Assembly (NCBI GenBank): GCA_002390675.1
Contig: DGPZ01000181.1
Location: 84,672-94,383, forward strand
Source: Deltaproteobacteria bacterium UBA4427
GTDB lineage: Bacteria > Myxococcota_A > UBA9160 > UBA4427
Length of the DNA stretch: 9,712 nt
Reading direction: 5' to 3'
Part shown: positions 1-6,005 of the stretch, piece after piece
How the letters are laid out: each line of letters starts with the position of its first letter
Numbering within the stretch: the first letter of the stretch is position 1
Notes under the pieces: generated by a model
What the model was told of the DNA's origin: nothing
What the model saw: only the letters and a program-made list of their open reading frames with translations
The model's database searches: none
Translations under genes and position numbers: made by a program

Positions 1-53
1 CTCACTCGACCTTCGGGCTCGGGAACCGGAATCGTGATGCTACGCTGACCATC

Positions 54-920
54 ATGGGCATTTCTGAAATCTACGCGGCCGCCAACGGCCCGATCATCTC
101 CTACGAGTTTTTTCCGCCGAAAACGGATGCGGGCTACCGCAGCCTGTTCAAAACGATCAAGGAGCTCAAGCAGCTCTCCCCGGGCTTCGTCTCGGTGACG
201 ATGGGTGCCGGCGGCACGACTCGCGAGAAGACGGTCGACCTCACAGTCGAAATCACCAAGGAGCTTGGACTCGTCACCATGTGCCATCTCCCCTGCACCG
301 GTTATCGCCCGGAGCAAGTCGGCACGATCCTTAATCAGCTAGAAGCGGGTGGCATTACGGATGTCCTCGCCCTGCGCGGCGATCCCCCGCAGGACGACCC
401 AGACTTCGTGAACCCGCCTGAAGCATTTCAGTACGCCAACGAACTCGTTGAATACATAGTCAACCGCGGCGGCTTCACGATCGGCGCCGCCTGCTCCCCG
501 GAAGTGCACCCGGAGGCGCCCGACGCTGCAACAGACATGATTCACCTGAAGCGTAAAGTCGATGCGGGCAGCGACTTCCTCGTGAGTAATCTCTTCCTCG
601 ACAACGAGATGTTCTTCGACTTCGAACAACGCTCACGCGAAGCGGGCATCAATGTTCCCATCGTACCGGGCATCATGCCGATCGCGACCGTCGCAGGCAT
701 CCGCCGCATGGCGGGCGTAAACGGCACCGCCTTTCCGCCGGAGCTTGAAGCTGAACTCGACCGCGTCGAAGGCGACGACGACGCTACGTATGCGCTCGGC
801 GTGCGCTGGGCTACAGATCAATGCCGCGAACTGCTCGACCGCGGCGCGCCCGGAATTCACATCTATTCGCTCAATCGCTCGCCCGCGGCGCGCGAGATCT
901 ACCAGAACCTCTTCGGCTAA
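54..920 (+). CDS. metF: 5,10-methylenetetrahydrofolate reductase (MetF)
   Basis: This gene encodes a 288-residue cytoplasmic flavoprotein that reduces 5,10-methylene-THF to 5-methyl-THF, the methyl donor for methionine synthesis. The length is that of the bacterial single-domain MetF family. Seen in the sequence: the N-terminal strand motif SYEFFPPK, in which E18 matches the E. coli catalytic Glu28; the TMGAGGTTR loop (49-57); CHLPC (77-81); and ALRGDPP (106-112), in which D110 matches E. coli Asp120 near the flavin. The tail has the family-typical GIHIYSLNR. An oddity is SNLFLDN (178-184), where most relatives have a T-Q pair; N179 sits where E. coli has the folate-contacting Gln183. The ATG at 54 has no clear Shine-Dalgarno, and the frame stays open upstream to the window edge, but the spacing to E18 supports this start. 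The stop overlaps purN by one base, implying co-transcription. Confidence 0.95.
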   Translation: MGISEIYAAANGPIISYEFFPPKTDAGYRSLFKTIKELKQLSPGFVSVTMGAGGTTREKTVDLTVEITKELGLVTMCHLPCTGYRPEQVGTILNQLEAGGITDVLALRGDPPQDDPDFVNPPEAFQYANELVEYIVNRGGFTIGAACSPEVHPEAPDAATDMIHLKRKVDAGSDFLVSNLFLDNEMFFDFEQRSREAGINVPIVPGIMPIATVAGIRRMAGVNGTAFPPELEAELDRVEGDDDATYALGVRWATDQCRELLDRGAPGIHIYSLNRSPAAREIYQNLFG

Positions 921-1585
921 TGACAGGGCTTCCACAAACGCCTAACAGTGGGACGCGGCCAAAGCTGCGGATCGCCGTACTGCTTTCAGGCAGTGGCACG
1001 AGTCTCGAAAACATCTTCGATCACATCGACCAGGGGCTCCCCGCCGAAGTCGTTTGCGTCCTCGCTTCTAGTAAGAGCGCCTTTGGGTTGGAGCGCGCCG
1101 AAAAGCGCAGTATTCCTGCGATCGCTGTCCCGCGACGTGACCATGCCGACGTCGTTGAATTCAACGACGCCCTGCATGCTGCACTCGAACCCTATGCCCC
1201 GGACCTCGTTTGCTTGCTCGGCTTCATGTCTCCTTTCGAATTACGCGGGCGCTATGAAGGCCGTGCTCTGAACGTCCATCCGGCCTTGATCCCCGCGTTC
1301 TCCGGAAAGGGCTTTTACGGGCATCATGTTCATGAGGCGGTCCTCAAAAAGGGCGTGAAGCTCACGGGCGCGACTGTTCATTTCGTGACCGATGGCTACG
1401 ACGAAGGCCCTATCCTGCTGCAGCAAACCGTCGACGTTTTGGACGACGACACGCCGGATAGCCTCGCAGGGCGTGTCCAAGCCCTCGAGCGGAGGCTCGT
1501 ACTAGAAGCGATCGAGTTGATTGCTGCGGGCCGTGTCCGGATCGAAGACGGGCGTACTTGGATCGCCTCAGAAGGCGCCGCCTAA
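920..1585 (+). CDS. purN: Phosphoribosylglycinamide formyltransferase (GAR transformylase)
   Basis: This gene encodes a 221-residue enzyme that transfers the formyl group of 10-formyl-THF to glycinamide ribonucleotide, the third step of purine synthesis. Seen: the phosphate-binding loop SGSGTSLENI (23-32), the catalytic motif NVHPALIPAF with N118 and H120 (E. coli Asn106 and His108), and HFVTDGYDEGP, in which D161 matches E. coli Asp144. There is no N-terminal ACT domain, which argues against formyl-THF deformylase (PurU). The chosen start is the ATG whose A is the last base of the metF stop (TAATG), giving translational coupling. An upstream in-frame ATG at 821 would lie deep inside metF and add 33 low-complexity, Arg-rich residues that the family lacks. 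Both neighbouring enzymes use folate cofactors, which makes the pairing sensible. The C-terminal RIEDGRTWI resembles the usual end of the family. Confidence 0.94.
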   Translation: MTGLPQTPNSGTRPKLRIAVLLSGSGTSLENIFDHIDQGLPAEVVCVLASSKSAFGLERAEKRSIPAIAVPRRDHADVVEFNDALHAALEPYAPDLVCLLGFMSPFELRGRYEGRALNVHPALIPAFSGKGFYGHHVHEAVLKKGVKLTGATVHFVTDGYDEGPILLQQTVDVLDDDTPDSLAGRVQALERRLVLEAIELIAAGRVRIEDGRTWIASEGAA

Positions 1586-1612
1586 ACGAGGCTCTTATCC
1601 AAGCGCCTCTCA

Positions 1613-1636
1613 CCAAGCTGCTTGGGTTCTTTCTTT
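1613..1636 (+). terminator. Possible weak intrinsic terminator after purN
   Basis: CCAAG-CTG-CTTGG (1613-1625) can form a 5-bp hairpin and is followed by the T-rich stretch GTTCTTTCTTT. The stem is short and the T-tract interrupted, so termination would be weak. The position, 28 bases after the purN stop and ahead of imuA, is where a terminator would be expected. Confidence 0.3.
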
Positions 1637-1652
1637 CGTCGCGGTTTTCGTC

Positions 1653-1683
1653 ATTGACAAAGGCGAACAAAGGGCGAAAGTGA
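1653..1683 (+). promoter_or_regulatory. Candidate operator with 11-bp spaced GCGAA half-sites upstream of imuA
   Basis: ATTGACAAAGGCGAAC is followed by AAAGGGCGAAAGTGA, ending four bases before the imuA ATG. It contains GCGAAC (1663) and GCGAAA (1674), exactly 11 bp apart, so it can be read as GAAC-N7-GAAA. The LexA box of Alphaproteobacteria is the direct repeat GAAC-N7-GAAC (GTTC-N7-GTTC on the other strand), so this is one mismatch from it. A closely similar block lies upstream of dnaE2 at 8070-8101. The match and the shared context are seen; LexA binding is inferred. The purine-rich stretch could in part be the ribosome-binding region. Confidence 0.42.
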
Positions 1684-1687
1684 AGCG

Positions 1688-2743
1688 ATGCCCCCCTCCG
1701 ACTCTCCCGTCGGTCAGGCAAGTGGTCCCCTAGATCGCCTCGCTTCCAATCTCCCAAGAAAGCTCCAAAGCGAAGCCCTCCAGGCCCTGCTCGTCGACCT
1801 TGGCTCCCAAATTCAACGCGGCACCTCGAGAGAGGCTGCCGATGCCGCCTCCGGTGCACGCTTTCACCCGACTGGCTTTGCGGAGCTCGATGCGTGCCTT
1901 GGAGGCGGTTTCCCGAACGGCCGACTGAGCGAGATCTGCGGCGCATCTGAGTCGTTGGAAGCGGCTCCTCTGTATCAAGGCTCAAGGCTGTCTCAGGCTC
2001 AGGGCTCAAGGCTGCCCCAAAGCTCAGGGCTTTCTCGGCGCTCAGGGCTGAGTGCCGGGCGCACTTCTCTCGCTTTGGGATTGGTGAGCGAAACGCTTTC
2101 TCGAGGGGGCCTCGCAGCTTGGATTGATTTGGCGGATGCGTTCGCGCCCGAGGCCGCACTCACAGCCCTCAAAGATCGCGGAGGCGACGCGAGCGATCTC
2201 GAACGGTTGCTTTGGATTCGGGCTCGAAACGAAGATGAAGCACTCAGGTGCTGCGAACGCGTGATGCGGACCGAGGGTTTTGAACTCGTCGTCTTCGATC
2301 TATTTCGACACCAGCTCTCTCATTCCCAAGCGCAGCGCCGCCCGAGGCCGCGCACCTCATCGGGGAAGAGTGCGCAGACCGTGCGCGCCATACCGCAGGG
2401 ACGCGGAGCTGGGTCTAGGCAGAGCGCTCCGCAGACGCGACGCGCCCCGACTATGCACGTCAAAGATGTGACTTGGTTGCGCTTGGCCAGACTCGCAGCC
2501 GGGACCCAAACGGCCCTGGTGGCCCTTTCGAGTGAGGCTTCCACCGGCTCCCGAGCCGAACTCGTCCTCGAGATGCAAATCCACGCCACACATTTCGGCG
2601 GACCACCCCACCTGCTCGAAACCATCGAAACCCGTGCCGTCCTTCGCCGCCACCGAAGTCGGCCTAACGGAGAAACTCTCCTACTTCTTCGAACCGAGAA
2701 CTCCTACCCACACGAAGAGCCATGCGAACAGGTACGCGAATAG
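1688..2743 (+). CDS. imuA: ImuA, RecA-like mutasome accessory protein with split P-loop
   Basis: This 351-residue protein resembles the RecA-like fold of ImuA, which works with ImuB and DnaE2 in damage-induced mutagenesis. Seen: FAELDACLGGGFPNGRLSEI (64-83), the usual lead-in to the P-loop; RTSLALGL (115-122); a strand AAWIDLADAF (123-132) like the RecA segment after the P-loop; LLWIRA (164-169); and a Walker B-like ELVVFDLF (189-196). The P-loop itself is broken: GAS (85-87) and SAGRTS (112-117) would together make a normal GxxxxGRT, but about 24 to 34 residues encoded by tandem DNA repeats lie between them, and Arg replaces the usual Lys. A second basic, low-complexity linker lies at about 202-246, followed by the recognisable end domain (WLRLARLA, ALVALSS). 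The stop is two bases before the imuB start. ATP binding is doubtful, but ImuA identity is well supported by order and fold motifs. Confidence 0.85.
   Translation: MPPSDSPVGQASGPLDRLASNLPRKLQSEALQALLVDLGSQIQRGTSREAADAASGARFHPTGFAELDACLGGGFPNGRLSEICGASESLEAAPLYQGSRLSQAQGSRLPQSSGLSRRSGLSAGRTSLALGLVSETLSRGGLAAWIDLADAFAPEAALTALKDRGGDASDLERLLWIRARNEDEALRCCERVMRTEGFELVVFDLFRHQLSHSQAQRRPRPRTSSGKSAQTVRAIPQGRGAGSRQSAPQTRRAPTMHVKDVTWLRLARLAAGTQTALVALSSEASTGSRAELVLEMQIHATHFGGPPHLLETIETRAVLRRHRSRPNGETLLLLRTENSYPHEEPCEQVRE
1975..2049 (+). repeat. Degenerate tandem repeat of CTCARGGCT inside imuA
   Basis: Copies or near-copies of CTCAAGGCT/CTCAGGGCT begin at about 1975, 1981, 1992, 1998, 2005, 2023 and 2041. 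Some overlap through shared CT and others are 18 bp apart (2005, 2023, 2041). They encode the Gly-Ser-Arg-Leu/Ser-Gly-Leu-Ser rich insert in the ImuA P-loop. All spacings keep the frame open. This looks like slippage-type expansion within a gene. Confidence 0.75.
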
Positions 2744-2752
2744 CCATGCGAA
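2718..2752 (+). repeat. Direct repeat AGCCATGCGAA around the imuB start
   Basis: AGCCATGCGAA occurs at 2718-2728 and again at 2742-2752, 24 bp apart and in frame, so each copy presents an ATG (2722 and 2746). A third GCGAA sits between them at 2736, giving GCGAA units 12 bp apart. The first ATG overlaps the imuA coding end; the second follows the imuA stop. Confidence 0.6.
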
Positions 2753-4368
2753 TCGCTTGCTTATTAGTCCCCGACCTCCCCTTATATGCCGAGCTGCGCG
2801 CAAGCCCCCAACTCGCAGGACGCCCACTCGTGATCACCAGCGGACCCGGAGAACGCGCCGAAATCATCTCCGCTTCTCCCGAAGCCATGCAATTTAGTAT
2901 TCGCCCCGGACTAACACTCCCCCAAGCCCGCGCGGTCTGCCCCGAGATTGAGGTCCGCATTGCTTCTCCGGTCCTCGAACAAACCGCTAGGGAGACGCTG
3001 CTCGATGTTGCCCTCTCCATGGCACCTCGTGCGGAACTCGCCGGACGCGGGTCGGGGCTCTTCCTCTCGGAAGGCGCGGTTTTCGTCGATGCCTGCGGGA
3101 TCGAATCGCTCCACGGGACCGAGTCTCTCTTTGCTTCGGTCTTCCATGCCCGAGCCGAACGCGCCGGGCTTAAGGGCTTTGTCAGCCTCGCCGGCTCCCG
3201 AGGCGTAGCAAGGCTCGCTGCCCGGCACTTATCCCTCGCGGCTCGCTTCCCACGCCATCCCGATCAAGAAGAACACCCAATCACGCAAATCCTCCCCCCA
3301 GATGGCGAGATCGCCTACCTCTCGCCCCTCCCCATCGACCTCCTCGACCCCGACGACCGCACTGCCGAAGCCCTCACTCGTTTCGGCATCCACCGCATCC
3401 GCGATCTACTACGACTCCCCCGTCGGGATCTCGCCGCTAGGCTCGGCCCCGGCTTGCTCGCTCTCGTCGCCCGCGCACGCGGAGAAGAAGAAGAGCCGCC
3501 TCTCCCTCACCCCCGCACCACCACCCTCGAAGAAGGCCAAGATCTCGAAGCTCCTCTCTCGAGCCTCGAATCCTTAGGCTTCGTGTTTCGCGGGCTGGTC
3601 TCTCGACTCGTCGAACGACTCGATCTGCGCGGGCTAGGGTGTGTTGAACTTCGATGCGCACTTCAACTCGAAAACGGCGCGCGTCTTTCTCGGCGCATTG
3701 GCGTCGCATCTCCTTGTCAGGATGAAGAAATTCTTCTGCGATTATTGCGCCTCGCCTTCGAGCGCAATCCACCTCCCGCCCCGGTTGAAAGCGTCCGCCT
3801 GCTCTGCGAAGGCATCCCGCTCAGGCGCGAACAACTCGACCTATTCGTCCCTAGAGGGCCAAGCCCCAGCGAACTAGACGAAACACTCGCTGAACTCGGA
3901 TCTATCTGCGGGGAAGATCGCATCGGTACCCCCCAGGTCGTTGATGACCATCGCCCCAATGCCTTCGCGCTCAAACCTTTTCGTCCACGAAAGAATACTT
4001 CGGGCACGCCCAAACGTTCACGGGCGACAAGTCGTAAGAAGCCAGTATCCAACCGCTATATAAAGGCGACACTCCCGGGTGCTGCCCCGCCTCGCCGTGG
4101 GCCTCGACTAACAATGCGGGCGCTTCGCCCCCCCATGCCAGCTGATGTGCGCCTCACACAAGGCCGCCCCGTCCATCTGCACAGCGCGATTACGAGGGGT
4201 GAGATTCTGAATGCCGCCGGCCCCTGGCGAAGCACAGGACATTGGTGGTCGAAGACTGCACACTTTGCTGTTGATCATTACGACATTCAAATGCGAGACG
4301 GGTCTGTTCTCAGAATCTGTTTCGATTGGAAGATGAAACGCTGGCAGGTTGATGGGGTCTATGACTAG
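2746..4368 (+). CDS. imuB: ImuB, Y-family polymerase-like mutasome subunit
   Basis: This 540-residue protein is the Y-family-like ImuB, which bridges DnaE2 to the sliding clamp in translesion synthesis and is thought not to polymerise DNA itself. Seen: the N-terminus MRIACLLVPDLPLYAE, in which the first metal-binding Asp of Y-family enzymes appears to be P9; FVDACGIESLHG, in which the usual Asp-Glu pair is D115-A116; the clamp-binding QLDLF (363-367); the ImuB signature GEDRIGTPQVVDDHRPNAF; and the conserved end GPWRSTGHWW...RWQVDGVYD. Loss of catalytic acidic residues agrees with the family. I chose ATG 2746, two bases after the imuA stop, because the protein then begins as ImuB proteins usually do; ATG 2722 in the upstream repeat copy would add eight residues. 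The roughly 35 residues before the C-terminal block are basic and low in complexity. It is probably co-transcribed with imuA. Confidence 0.92.
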   Translation: MRIACLLVPDLPLYAELRASPQLAGRPLVITSGPGERAEIISASPEAMQFSIRPGLTLPQARAVCPEIEVRIASPVLEQTARETLLDVALSMAPRAELAGRGSGLFLSEGAVFVDACGIESLHGTESLFASVFHARAERAGLKGFVSLAGSRGVARLAARHLSLAARFPRHPDQEEHPITQILPPDGEIAYLSPLPIDLLDPDDRTAEALTRFGIHRIRDLLRLPRRDLAARLGPGLLALVARARGEEEEPPLPHPRTTTLEEGQDLEAPLSSLESLGFVFRGLVSRLVERLDLRGLGCVELRCALQLENGARLSRRIGVASPCQDEEILLRLLRLAFERNPPPAPVESVRLLCEGIPLRREQLDLFVPRGPSPSELDETLAELGSICGEDRIGTPQVVDDHRPNAFALKPFRPRKNTSGTPKRSRATSRKKPVSNRYIKATLPGAAPPRRGPRLTMRALRPPMPADVRLTQGRPVHLHSAITRGEILNAAGPWRSTGHWWSKTAHFAVDHYDIQMRDGSVLRICFDWKMKRWQVDGVYD

Positions 4369-4645
4369 ACCGCGTCACCCATGCCCCGGCGCGATCACAC
4401 GCAGAGATTGTGCCTGCGCCTTATCTCCCAGGAGAGTCCGTTGCCCGAGATTAGGCAGTCCCCTAGCCAAGAGCCGAACAGCAAGCTGTTGCCCCCAGCC
4501 CGCTCATCAGGTGGCATTTCTGAAGGACTTCCTCGAACGCCCCAAGGAAGTCGGTTCGATCATCCCCAGACGGCCATTTTTCCGAGATTCGCAGCGGCCA
4601 CAAAATTGGCCTCGAGCACGCGCTTTCCTGCCAATCTTTTATCGT
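4369..4645. other. Spacer between convergent imuB and dinB
   Basis: This 277-bp stretch separates two convergent genes. It holds no convincing intact gene. A palindrome AACAGC-AA-GCTGTT lies at 4477-4490, and a 5-bp hairpin GGCCA-CAAAAT-TGGCC at 4596-4611. Neither is followed by a T-run on either strand, so no intrinsic terminator can be assigned. It also contains the possible methyltransferase relic annotated separately. Confidence 0.6.
4511..4630 (+). pseudogene. Possible relic of a SAM-dependent methyltransferase N-terminus
   Basis: In one frame 4511-4567 reads VAFLKDFLERPKEVGSIIP, which closely resembles the start of phospholipid N-methyltransferase / rRNA adenine dimethylase-like proteins (FLxxFLxxPxxVGxIxPSS). 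After this the frame loses the resemblance, but a shifted frame from about 4578 gives FPRFAAATKLAS, like the helix that normally follows. The remaining domain would run into the 3' end of dinB on the other strand and is absent. The match is from memory of the family, and the stretch is short, so this is tentative. An unrelated chance reading frame is the main alternative. Confidence 0.3.
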
Positions 4646-5998
4646 TCATTGTTCTTCTCCCTCGTCTACGCGATTGGCGTCATCCACATGCGCTTGATCG
4701 TCATGGGGGCCGTGGGTGTCGCGGCTGCCCTTCTTCCACTGCGCCGACAACGTCGCATGGCGTGCCTCCGCCTGACTTGCGCGGCGCACAACATCATCCC
4801 CAAACCGGTCCGCCAACACATCGAGCGCGCGGTTCAAATCGCGCTTGCGCAGCGGCGCCTGAATCGCCTTAGGGCTGCTCGCCTCAGCCGGTGCATCAAA
4901 GAGCGATAGCTGTGCGGCGCTCCCGCCTTCATCCACGAGACCACTCACCCCAACGCCCAAGAGCCTAACCGGCTCCACAAGTGCATCGCCTAAGAGCGAC
5001 TTCGAGACCTGCGAAATCACTTCGCCATCATCCGTCGGCTCGGCCAAAGTGAGCTGGCGAGTGCGAGCCGGATAGCCCCCCGGCCCCGCCTTCGTTCGTC
5101 TCCCGAGCCGCCATTTCAGAATGACGGTCCGCGCTAATAAGCCTTGCCTGCGCAACCTTCGCGCGACCGCTTCCGCGTGGGTAAGGATTGTGTGTTCAAG
5201 GGTTTCGCGGTCGCTGACGTCACGATCGAAGGTGTTTTCTTCGGAGATCGAGACGGCCTCTCTATGTGGCTCGACTTCGCGCACGTCCTCACCACGAGCA
5301 AGTCGCCCGATCGACTCTCCCCAATCCCCCAACTGAGATCGCAGCACCTTCGCGTCAGCGCGCGCAAGATCGCCAATCGTTCGGTACCCGAAGCCCTCGA
5401 GCCGCTCCCCAGCCACAGGCCCGACCCCCCAGATTTTGCGAGCGGACAGTGGATCCAAGAATGCCCGCACGCCGTCAGCCGGAATTTCGAGGAGACCGTC
5501 GGGCTTAGCTGCACCACTCGCGATCTTGGCGACCATTTTGATCGGGCCAATCCCCACGGAAATAGGAAGCGACGTCGCCTCACGCACCTCAGACCGCAAC
5601 CGCTCGCCGATCTCGCATGCAGGGCCCATCAATCGCTCGGTCCCGGTCAGATCAAGAAAGGCCTCATCCAATGAGAGACCTTCAACCTTCGGAGAATAGT
5701 TACGAAAAATTTCGAATATGCGACGTGACTCCGTCGCATAACGCTTCATATCGCCAGGCACGAAGACCAAATCCGGACAGCGCTTCTTCGCTTCGGCACT
5801 CGACATAGCCGAAAAAACGCCGAACCCCCGCGCTTCGTAACTCGCTGCTGCGACGACGCCTCGCGGCCCAGCCCCGCCGACAACGATCGGACGGCCGCGA
5901 AGTTCCGGACGATCCCTTTGTTCTACAGATGCGTAAAAGGCATCCATATCCGCATGCAGGACACATCGACCGGCATCACCGTCAGAACCAGAAGCCAT
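4646..5998 (-). CDS. dinB: DNA polymerase IV (Y-family, DinB)
   Basis: This 450-residue error-prone translesion polymerase copies past damaged bases. Seen: HADMDAFYASVE (15-26) with catalytic D17 and steric-gate Y22; SYEARGFGVFSAM (53-65); GLSLDEAFLD (107-116) with catalytic D111 and E112; the helix-hairpin-helix region with IWGVGP (189-194); and the clamp-binding QLSLF (363-367). All three metal-binding acidic residues are present, so it should be active, unlike ImuB. A polar D/H/E-rich tail follows about residue 415. The start at 5998 lies seven bases after the stop of the upstream oxidoreductase. An in-frame ATG at 6046 would overlap that gene by 41 bp and add 16 residues of no known value. 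It is the last gene of a three-gene minus-strand operon and converges on imuB. Confidence 0.95.
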   Translation of the reverse strand: MASGSDGDAGRCVLHADMDAFYASVEQRDRPELRGRPIVVGGAGPRGVVAAASYEARGFGVFSAMSSAEAKKRCPDLVFVPGDMKRYATESRRIFEIFRNYSPKVEGLSLDEAFLDLTGTERLMGPACEIGERLRSEVREATSLPISVGIGPIKMVAKIASGAAKPDGLLEIPADGVRAFLDPLSARKIWGVGPVAGERLEGFGYRTIGDLARADAKVLRSQLGDWGESIGRLARGEDVREVEPHREAVSISEENTFDRDVSDRETLEHTILTHAEAVARRLRRQGLLARTVILKWRLGRRTKAGPGGYPARTRQLTLAEPTDDGEVISQVSKSLLGDALVEPVRLLGVGVSGLVDEGGSAAQLSLFDAPAEASSPKAIQAPLRKRDLNRALDVLADRFGDDVVRRASQAEARHATLSAQWKKGSRDTHGPHDDQAHVDDANRVDEGEEQ

Positions 5999-6005
5999 GT
6001 TGCGC

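Noticed and set aside
1..53. Coding end of an upstream gene (15 open codons ending in TGA at 46-48)
   Set aside because: Too short to identify; more than one frame is open at the window edge, so nothing can be supported.
1654..1659. TTGACA as a sigma-70 -35 box for imuA
   Set aside because: No acceptable -10 lies 16-18 bp downstream and the start codon is only 28 bp away; it is better explained as part of the block shared with dnaE2.
1975..2049. Repeats considered as a CRISPR-like or mobile-element repeat
   Set aside because: Units are about 9 bp, degenerate and partly overlapping, lie in frame within imuA and have no spacer structure.
1410..2159. 249-codon minus-strand open frame opposite purN and imuA
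   Set aside because: It lies antisense to two well-supported genes, is Arg/Ser-rich, and its repetitive part is only the complement of the imuA repeat.
4596..4611. Hairpin GGCCA-CAAAAT-TGGCC as a bidirectional terminator
   Set aside because: The stem is only 5 bp and no T-run follows on either strand.
4349..4909. 186-codon plus-strand open frame overlapping the imuB end, the spacer and the dinB 3' end
   Set aside because: It overlaps imuB and runs antisense to dinB over half its length, with Arg/Cys-rich composition and no overall family resemblance. Only the short 4511-4567 part looks protein-like and is reported as a possible relic.
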